A DNA stretch of 11,177 nt, from the NCBI GenBank assembly GCA_050694015.1, contig JBOGWY010000274.1, positions 1 to 11,177 on the forward strand. The letters run 5' to 3'. The stretch's first letter is position 1, and the number at the start of each line of letters is the position of its first letter. This DNA is from JBOGWY01 sp050694015. GTDB taxonomy: Bacteria > Actinomycetota > CADDZG01 > WHSQ01. The notes beneath the pieces were generated by a model. The model ran no database searches. It saw only the letters and a list, made by a program, of their open reading frames with translations, and was not told the origin of the DNA. The position numbers were made by a program, and so were the translations under genes. This document shows positions 1 to 4,670 of the stretch, piece by piece.

Positions 1-392
1 GTCTGGCGCGTCGGGTTGTCGATCGCCGTTAGCACTCCGAGGAAAAGCGCGATGATGATCACGAACCAGAGCGTCACGGCCCCCGATATCGTGACCAGGC
101 CGAGGATCAGCGACAGCACCCCGGCGCCGACGTTCGTGACGATCAACAGGCGCCGCTTGTTGAAGCGGTCGGCGATAACACCGGCCCACGCACCCAGCAC
201 GAGCACCGGCATCCATTGCAGCGCGGTGACGAGGCCGAGGCCGAGCCCGCTGTCGGTGAGCTCGAGGACGAGCCACCCTTGCGCGACCCACTGCACCCAC
301 GTCCCCGTCCACGAGATGACCTGGCCGGAGAAGAACAGCCGGTAGTTGTAGACGCGCAGAGATTCGAAGGTACGGCTCAGAGCGGCGGACAT
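1..392 (-). CDS. MFS exporter, N-terminal part (cut by window edge)
   Basis: The first 130 codons of a major facilitator superfamily transporter; the rest lies beyond base 1. From the start at 392 it has a short cytoplasmic N-terminus containing RLFFSGQ, then hydrophobic helices at about residues 20-45, 50-74, 86-105 and 108-125. Between the second and third helix is the loop ADRFNKRR (74-81), matching MFS motif A (GxxxDRxxRR). The beginning RTFESLRVYNYRLFF and the WVQWVAQGWLVLELT stretch resemble the EntS-like MFS_3 group of drug or siderophore exporters; that assignment is from memory of the family. A good Shine-Dalgarno, GGAGGA (407-402), sits 9 bases before the ATG. It follows the alkB-like gene by 58 bases on the same strand and may be co-transcribed with it. 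Substrate cannot be told from this part. Confidence 0.88.
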   Translation of the reverse strand, partial: MSAALSRTFESLRVYNYRLFFSGQVISWTGTWVQWVAQGWLVLELTDSGLGLGLVTALQWMPVLVLGAWAGVIADRFNKRRLLIVTNVGAGVLSLILGLVTISGAVTLWFVIIIALFLGVLTAIDNPTRQ

Positions 393-401
393 CGCCGCCT
401 A

Positions 402-407
402 TCCTCC
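402..407 (-). promoter_or_regulatory. Shine-Dalgarno of the MFS gene
   Basis: GGAGGA read on the minus strand, 9 bases before the ATG at 392. It fixes the start of the MFS transporter. No terminator-like hairpin is evident in the 393-450 gap after the alkB-like gene. Confidence 0.6.
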
Positions 408-450
408 GGCACGCGGAACCACGCCGGAACACTCGCCGTATGCAAGCTCC

Positions 451-1107
451 TTAGCTCTCCTCGTCGTCGCTCTCGTACGCCTTCCACCGCACGTCGTGGC
501 GGTAGGCGAGGCTGATCCGTGGCCCGGCTTCCTTCACTTTTGGGACCGAGTGCTCCCACTTTCGCTGCGACTGCCCACCGGTGACCAGCAGATCGCCGTG
601 ACCCAGCATGAACGCGCGCGACTTCCCGCCGCCGTAGGGCCTCATCAGGAACTTTCGCGGCTCGCCGACGGAAACGAGGGCGACGATCGGGCTCTCGACC
701 TGCTTCGGGATGCGGTCGCGGTGCCACGCGACGCTGTCGCGTCCGTCACGGTAGAGGTTGAAACCGACCGAGTCGAAGGTGCGCTCGTAACGTTCCGATA
801 GCGCGATGCGAATCCGCTCCAGGACCTCGGGTTCGAGCGGCGTGCCGGAGCGCGCGTTCCACGACGTGGTGAGACGCGGCTCGATCACGGTCTTGTCGTA
901 CATCTTGCGCGAGCGCCGGCCCCAGTTCCGTGCCTCCACGATCTGCTCGAACAGCAGATCGGCGCCCGACACCCATCCGGGCACGTAGTCGAGCCACGCC
1001 GTCTCGTCAAGGTCGATCCGCTCCAGGCGCGTGAAAGCCGCGTCGAGGTCGACCGCGTCGGTCGCGAACAACGACGGCTGCCAGCTGAGTTCTGCGGAGC
1101 TGCCCAT
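451..1107 (-). CDS. AlkB-family 2-oxoglutarate/Fe(II) dioxygenase (DNA alkylation repair)
   Basis: A 218-residue protein of the AlkB superfamily. These enzymes remove methyl groups from N1-methyladenine and N3-methylcytosine by oxidative demethylation, using Fe(II) and 2-oxoglutarate. The conserved core is intact. NLYRDGRDSVAWHRD (117-131) supplies the iron ligands H129 and D131, SPIVALVSVG (139-148) and RKFLMRP (151-157) follow, and HGDLLV (170-175) precedes WEHSVPK (184-190), which gives the third iron ligand H186. PRISLAYR (196-203) holds the two arginines, R197 and R203, expected to bind 2-oxoglutarate. The pattern is closer to the ALKBH2/3-like bacterial group than to E. coli AlkB (from memory). 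Length is normal. The start is ATG with no clear Shine-Dalgarno, but TAGGTT (1122-1117) lies 9 bases upstream, so the leader may be very short. It is divergent from the sugar kinase gene, and an MFS gene follows. Confidence 0.93.
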   Translation of the reverse strand: MGSSAELSWQPSLFATDAVDLDAAFTRLERIDLDETAWLDYVPGWVSGADLLFEQIVEARNWGRRSRKMYDKTVIEPRLTTSWNARSGTPLEPEVLERIRIALSERYERTFDSVGFNLYRDGRDSVAWHRDRIPKQVESPIVALVSVGEPRKFLMRPYGGGKSRAFMLGHGDLLVTGGQSQRKWEHSVPKVKEAGPRISLAYRHDVRWKAYESDDEES

Positions 1108-1116
1108 CCATGGGTC

Positions 1117-1122
1117 AACCTA
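1117..1122 (-). promoter_or_regulatory. Candidate -10 box for the alkB-like gene
   Basis: TAGGTT on the minus strand fits the actinobacterial -10 pattern TAnnnT and ends 9 bases before the ATG at 1107. Transcription would begin only two or three bases before the start codon. No convincing -35 box is seen. This is inferred from pattern and position only. Confidence 0.35.
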
Positions 1123-1143
1123 CCCAGGGAGACGACTCTTCCT

Positions 1144-1149
1144 TAGAGT
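1144..1149 (+). promoter_or_regulatory. Candidate -10 box giving a leaderless kinase mRNA
   Basis: TAGAGT matches TAnnnT and is followed by exactly six bases and then the ATG at 1156. This is the spacing expected if transcription starts on the A of the start codon. No Shine-Dalgarno is present, which agrees with a leaderless transcript. Confidence 0.45.
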
Positions 1150-1155
1150 GCCGCC

Positions 1156-1980
1156 ATGAACCTCGCCGTCGTGGGCCACGTGGAGTGGGTCGAGTTCATC
1201 CGCGTCGAGGACATGCCGGTCACGGGCGAGATCGTCCACGCGCTGGAGTGGTGGGAGGAGCCCGGCGGCGGGGGAGCCGGGGCCGCCGGTCAGCTGGCCA
1301 AGCTCGCCGGCAGCGCGACGTTCTTCACCGCGCTGGGAGCGGACGACCTTGCGACGCGCACCATCGATCGCCTTGCTGCGATGGGGGTGACCGTGCATGC
1401 GGCGATCCGTGAGGTGCCGAGCCGTCGCGCCGTGACTCACGTCGATGCCGCGGGAGAGCGCACGATCAGCGTGCTCGGCGAGCGCCTCGCGCCTCATGGT
1501 GACGACAGCCTCCCCTGGGACGTGCTTGGTGAGGCCGATGCCGTGTACTTCACAGCGGGAGATGCCGATGCGCTACGACGCGCTCGGTCGGCACGTGTGC
1601 TGGTCGCGACGGCCCGCACGCTCGACGTGCTCGCGAGCGCGGGCGTGCAGATCGACGTGCTCGTCGGAAGCGCGGTCGACGAGTCCGAACTCTACGAGGC
1701 CGGAGACATCGACCCCGCCCCGCGCGTCGTAGTTCGCACGAACGGTGAGAGTGGCGGCGCGTTCGAGACCGACGACGGTAGGTCGGGGACATACCAGGCC
1801 GTTTCTCCGCACGGCCCCATCGTCGACCGCTATGGGGCAGGGGACTGCTTCGCTGCCGGCCTTACCTACGCGCTCGGCAGAGGTGACACTCTCGAGGGCG
1901 CCTTGGACCTCGCCGCGCGCTGCGGCGCCGCCGTGATCACGGGCCGCGGCCCCTACGAAGGACAGCTTCGGCCCGAGTGA
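1156..1980 (+). CDS. PfkB/ribokinase-family sugar kinase, substrate unknown
   Basis: A 274-residue kinase of the PfkB (ribokinase-like) family, which transfers the ATP gamma-phosphate to a sugar or nucleoside hydroxyl. The N-terminal substrate-side glycine run PGGGGAGAAG (36-45) corresponds to PfkB signature 1. The C-terminal signature DRYGAGDCFAAGL (224-236) contains the anion-hole GAG and the catalytic base D230. The TFFTALGADD stretch (56-65) is also typical. The opening GHVEWVEFIRVEDMP (7-21) and the ending GRGPYEGQL (263-271) recall a subfamily seen in actinobacteria whose substrate I do not know. At about 274 residues it is slightly shorter than ribokinases (about 300). The position after GAGD holds Cys231 where Ser or Ala is more usual. 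The lipoprotein gene begins 34 bases after its stop on the same strand. Confidence 0.88.
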   Translation: MNLAVVGHVEWVEFIRVEDMPVTGEIVHALEWWEEPGGGGAGAAGQLAKLAGSATFFTALGADDLATRTIDRLAAMGVTVHAAIREVPSRRAVTHVDAAGERTISVLGERLAPHGDDSLPWDVLGEADAVYFTAGDADALRRARSARVLVATARTLDVLASAGVQIDVLVGSAVDESELYEAGDIDPAPRVVVRTNGESGGAFETDDGRSGTYQAVSPHGPIVDRYGAGDCFAAGLTYALGRGDTLEGALDLAARCGAAVITGRGPYEGQLRPE

Positions 1981-1999
1981 GGAACCCGGGCCGGACGGA

Positions 2000-2005
2000 T
2001 AACGT
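2000..2005 (+). promoter_or_regulatory. Candidate -10 box for the lipoprotein gene
   Basis: TAACGT fits TAnnnT, ends 9 bases before the ATG at 2015 and lies in the 34-base gap after the kinase. A weak purine run (AAAGAAG, 2007-2013) overlaps the expected transcription start, so it is unclear whether the gene has its own near-leaderless promoter or is read through from the kinase. Confidence 0.3.
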
Positions 2006-2014
2006 CAAAGAAGC

Positions 2015-2881
2015 ATGAGAAAGAGCCTTGCTGCGCTCGCGCTGCTACTCGTCGCGTGCGGTGACCCGTCGTTGGGCACCGGCGCCGGCGCTCCGGAGAA
2101 AACCACGCTGCCGGGTGACAACGAGCCGGACCCAGATCAGAAGTACCAGACATATGGGCTCGTTTGGCAAGGACCGAACGAGCCCCCTCAGCTCTGCCTC
2201 GGCCCCGCCAACGACACCATGCCGCCGGGCTGCGAGGGACCCCGCGTGGAGGGCTGGAACTGGGATGCGGTCCCGGTTGAAGGCACCGCGGGGGACTACC
2301 GCTGGGGGACCTACGAAGTGACCGGGTACTACGACGGCAAAACCTTCACTCTGGTCGAGGCGCGCGTGCCGGAAGAGTTCGACGCGGAAGAGGACGTGAT
2401 CGAAACGCCGTGCGAGGAACCACCTGGCGGATGGAGGGTGGAGGATCCGGAGCGCGCGGCCGAGGCCGACCGCACTGCGGCGATCCGCTACGCCGAGAAT
2501 CAACCGGAGCACGCGGCCACGTGGGTCGTTTACATCGACGAGCCAACGGAATACACGGATGTGAAGGACATGATCCTCAACATCGCGTTCACCGAAGGCG
2601 CCGATGTAGAAACCTTCGAAGCCGAGATGAGGCAACTATGGGACGGCCCCCTGTGCGTCATCGCCAGGCCCACGCTCAGCCAGAGAGAGCTCAGCGCGAT
2701 CCAGAACTCGGACTGGGGGAAGGACTTCGGCCTCCACGGCCTCTGGTCGAGCTTGGACGTAGTGAAAGGCACCGTAGAGATCGGCGTCGTCTTGATAGAC
2801 TCCGAGACGCGGCGCGCGATCGACGAGCGATATGGCGAGGGGGTCGTGATCGTGTACCCCGCCATCAGGCCCGTCGAGTAA
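2015..2881 (+). CDS. Predicted lipoprotein with two extracytoplasmic domains, function unknown
   Basis: A 288-residue secreted protein. MRKSLAALALLLVACG is a short type II signal peptide with lipobox LVAC; Cys15 should be lipidated, anchoring the protein outside the membrane. A Gly/Pro/Asp-rich linker (16-42) follows. The first region (about 47-117) carries LCLG (60-63), a PPGCEGP block (70-76), GWNWDAV (80-86) and RWGTYEVTGYYDGKTFTL (96-113), with C61 and C73 a possible disulfide pair. The second (about 155-288) ends with GTVEIGVVLID, a charged helix and RYGEGVVIVYPAIRPVE. Both parts recall uncharacterised actinobacterial lipoprotein domains I have seen, but I can name no function. C133 and C214 are the other cysteines. 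Bases 2521-2640 hand-count at about 53% GC, lower than the neighbours. Its stop touches the stop of the convergent tetR gene. Confidence 0.85.
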   Translation: MRKSLAALALLLVACGDPSLGTGAGAPEKTTLPGDNEPDPDQKYQTYGLVWQGPNEPPQLCLGPANDTMPPGCEGPRVEGWNWDAVPVEGTAGDYRWGTYEVTGYYDGKTFTLVEARVPEEFDAEEDVIETPCEEPPGGWRVEDPERAAEADRTAAIRYAENQPEHAATWVVYIDEPTEYTDVKDMILNIAFTEGADVETFEAEMRQLWDGPLCVIARPTLSQRELSAIQNSDWGKDFGLHGLWSSLDVVKGTVEIGVVLIDSETRRAIDERYGEGVVIVYPAIRPVE

Positions 2882-3505
2882 CTACTTGCTTTCGGGCTCT
2901 TGTTGCAGGAGCCCCGTGAGGAACCGGAAGACCGTCGTCTCGACCTCCTCGATGTTCGCGTTCGGCGTGCGCGCGACATACTGCCCGGCCTCCATCAGCG
3001 TGCCGCGGATCATCTGAACGACGAGGTCGACCGGCAATGGGTCGATCAATCCTTCGTCGATAGCGCGTTGTAGACCCGCGCGGATCACACCACCACCGTG
3101 ACGATCGCCGATCTCGTTACACGCCTCCCAACCGAGCACGCTCCGCGCGTCGTTGAAGATGATCTGCTGCACGACCGGGTCTTTGCACTCGGTCAGGTAC
3201 GCGGAGATGCCGGCCGCGACCGCATCGAGGATGTCGTCCTTCGCCATCGCCCCCTCGATCCGGTCCTTCATGTCGAACTCGATGTCCTCGTAGACGGCGC
3301 GGAACAGATCGCTCTTGTCACGGAAGTGGTGGTAGAGGGCGCCGCGGGTGACGCCGGCGGCGGCCACGATGTCTTCGGTCGCCGTGTCCCCGAACCCGCG
3401 CTCGGCGAAGAGGTCCCGTGCGGCCGTCACCAGGGCGGCTCGGGTCGCCTCGGAACGCTCCACTTGCCGGGTTCTCGTCGCCATCGCACCGGTATCAAAC
3501 GCCAT
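2882..3505 (-). CDS. TetR/AcrR-family transcriptional repressor
   Basis: A 207-residue regulator. An N-terminal helix-turn-helix domain spans about residues 18-65: TRAALVTAARDLFAERGF, then TATEDIVAAAGVTRGALYHHF (41-61), the classic TetR recognition region. The all-helical remainder (about 70-205) is the ligand-binding and dimerisation part; its specificity cannot be predicted. MAFDTGAMATRT offers two starts. The first is preferred because GAGGTGA lies just upstream (3515-3509), with about five bases between its core and the ATG at 3505. It is divergent from the membrane-anchored protein gene at 3608, and the 102-bp gap holds a strong palindrome, so it probably represses itself, that gene, or both. 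Its TAG stop (2884-2882) immediately follows the TAA of the convergent lipoprotein gene with no base between. Confidence 0.93.
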   Translation of the reverse strand: MAFDTGAMATRTRQVERSEATRAALVTAARDLFAERGFGDTATEDIVAAAGVTRGALYHHFRDKSDLFRAVYEDIEFDMKDRIEGAMAKDDILDAVAAGISAYLTECKDPVVQQIIFNDARSVLGWEACNEIGDRHGGGVIRAGLQRAIDEGLIDPLPVDLVVQMIRGTLMEAGQYVARTPNANIEEVETTVFRFLTGLLQQEPESK

Positions 3506-3558
3506 CTCTCACCTCGGTTTGAAGGAATGTGGATCCTGGTATAGAAACATACAGTAGG

Positions 3559-3577
3559 TACATACACACAGTATGTA
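3559..3577. promoter_or_regulatory. Palindrome, probable TetR operator
   Basis: A perfect inverted repeat, TACATAC, five-base spacer ACACA, then GTATGTA (19 bp), lies between the divergent tetR gene (start 3505) and the gene at 3608. The TACATA...TATGTA arms resemble operators of AcrR-type TetR regulators, such as the E. coli AcrR site (from memory). A partial copy, CATACAGTA, is at 3549-3557. Candidate -10 boxes flank or overlap it: TATCCT (3576-3581) for the plus strand and TATGTT (3553-3548) for the minus strand. A bound dimer could therefore block both directions. Confidence 0.7.
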
Positions 3578-3596
3578 TCCTGACAGGCAGTAGGGC

Positions 3597-3602
3597 AGGA
3601 GG
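3597..3602 (+). promoter_or_regulatory. Strong Shine-Dalgarno of the anchored protein gene
   Basis: AGGAGG, five bases before the ATG at 3608. It is the clearest ribosome binding site in the window and fixes this start. Confidence 0.7.
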
Positions 3603-3607
3603 CGGCG

Positions 3608-4594
3608 ATGTTGTTCACGGACAGGTGGCCCGAGCGGGAATGGCCTCAGACGGTCGCCGGAGTGCTGGTGATGGTGCTCATCGTCGGCGCCGGCGGCTAC
3701 AAGCTCCTGACCACGGCGACCCCGGTCACCCGGGAATCCGCTCTCGAACGGTTCCGAGCCGAGATCTCCGAACGGGGCGACGGCTCCGGAGACAAGCGCG
3801 CGAGAGGCGCGACGCAACGCGGCACGGTGCACTCCGACCGGTCGCGCTCCGAGGCTCGATCGAACGACGACCGCGGCTCGGTCGCGTCCAGCGGCGGGGA
3901 CGCCGCGGAGTCCGAGGAGGTGGTCGCCGCGGCCCCGGCCGAGCAGAACTCGTCGTCCGGGCGCTCGAAAAGCGAGCCCGCCCGGCCCGAAGCGGGGTTC
4001 ACGCCGGGACGGCCCGAGGAGGGCGTCTACAGCTGGGCGACGGAAGGCTACGAGTCGTTCAACGGCAGCCGGCGGCAGTTCCCTTCCGAGACCCAGCGGA
4101 TCGTGACGCACGAGGGCGCCGACGGCTACGTGAACCACCACTACTTCTCCGAGGAACGTCAGAGCTGGTCGGGGGTCGTCGTCGACGAGCGCGGCTATCT
4201 GATCTCGTGGCAACGCAACAAGATCGTGTTCGGCCCCGTGACGCGCGACCAGACGATCCGGTTCGATCCGCCGCTGCGCGTCGGGCTCTATCCCGCACAG
4301 GTCGGAGATTCGTGGGAAGGGTCGTGGGACGGGCCCACCTACGGGGACTACTCGATGCGCGTCTTCGACCACACCACGATGACCATCGGCGGAACCGAAG
4401 TCGAGGTCTGGGCCCTCGAGATGCACATGACGCTTCACGGCGAGACCGAGGGCCGGGTGCTCGGCCGCTTCTGGGTCAACACGGAGCGGCACCTCGTCGT
4501 AAGGGAGTACTACCGCCAGGACGTCGAATCCGGACCGGGCAGCTACCGGGCCGAGTGGGACCAGACCCTCAAATCCCTGGAACCGCGCCGCTAG
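3608..4594 (+). CDS. Membrane-anchored secreted protein, function unknown
   Basis: A 328-residue protein with a short cytoplasmic tail (MLFTDRWPEREWPQ), one transmembrane helix (about residues 15-34, TVAGVLVMVLIVGAGGYKLL) and the rest predicted outside. PVTRESALERFR (39-50) starts a long Ser-, Arg- and Glu-rich linker of low complexity (to about 137). A compact beta-rich domain follows from GVYSWATEGYE (139-149), ending near QTLKSLEP. The outer domain is rich in Trp and Tyr and lacks cysteine, so there is no disulfide or metal signature. The architecture recalls uncharacterised actinobacterial proteins with a 'GVY(T/S)(Y/W)xTxGxE' opening (from memory, no known function). Divergent from tetR across a likely operator, it is the natural candidate for that regulator's target. 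A strong Shine-Dalgarno at 3597-3602 supports the start. No catalytic motif is visible. Confidence 0.87.
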   Translation: MLFTDRWPEREWPQTVAGVLVMVLIVGAGGYKLLTTATPVTRESALERFRAEISERGDGSGDKRARGATQRGTVHSDRSRSEARSNDDRGSVASSGGDAAESEEVVAAAPAEQNSSSGRSKSEPARPEAGFTPGRPEEGVYSWATEGYESFNGSRRQFPSETQRIVTHEGADGYVNHHYFSEERQSWSGVVVDERGYLISWQRNKIVFGPVTRDQTIRFDPPLRVGLYPAQVGDSWEGSWDGPTYGDYSMRVFDHTTMTIGGTEVEVWALEMHMTLHGETEGRVLGRFWVNTERHLVVREYYRQDVESGPGSYRAEWDQTLKSLEPRR

Positions 4595-4606
4595 TCCCCG
4601 GCACCC

Positions 4607-4652
4607 CCCGCCGAGCCCGCCGGGTGGGACCAACGTTCCACTCGGCGGCGGG
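4607..4652 (+). other. GC-rich inverted repeat before lhr
   Basis: CCGCCGAG (4608-4615) pairs perfectly with CTCGGCGG (4641-4648); a shifted alternative, CCCGCCG/CGGCGGG (4607-4613 and 4646-4652), is also possible. An inner near-palindrome GTGGGA...TTCCAC surrounds AACGTT. There is no T run after it, so it is not a standard terminator. It follows the stop at 4594 by a dozen bases and ends just at the purine-rich GGGAGGGG (4651-4658). It could end the upstream transcript, or fold in the lhr leader and affect access to the ribosome site. Confidence 0.4.
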
Positions 4653-4670
4653 GAGGGGCAAGATACATGC

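Noticed and set aside
2045..2635. A 196-codon minus-strand frame over the lipoprotein gene
   Set aside because: Shadow of the lipoprotein frame, which has a signal peptide with a lipobox and a plausible start.
4667..4669. ATG just before the chosen lhr start
   Set aside because: It is out of frame with Lhr. GTG 4671 is in frame and gives the expected N-terminus before the PTAAQ motif.
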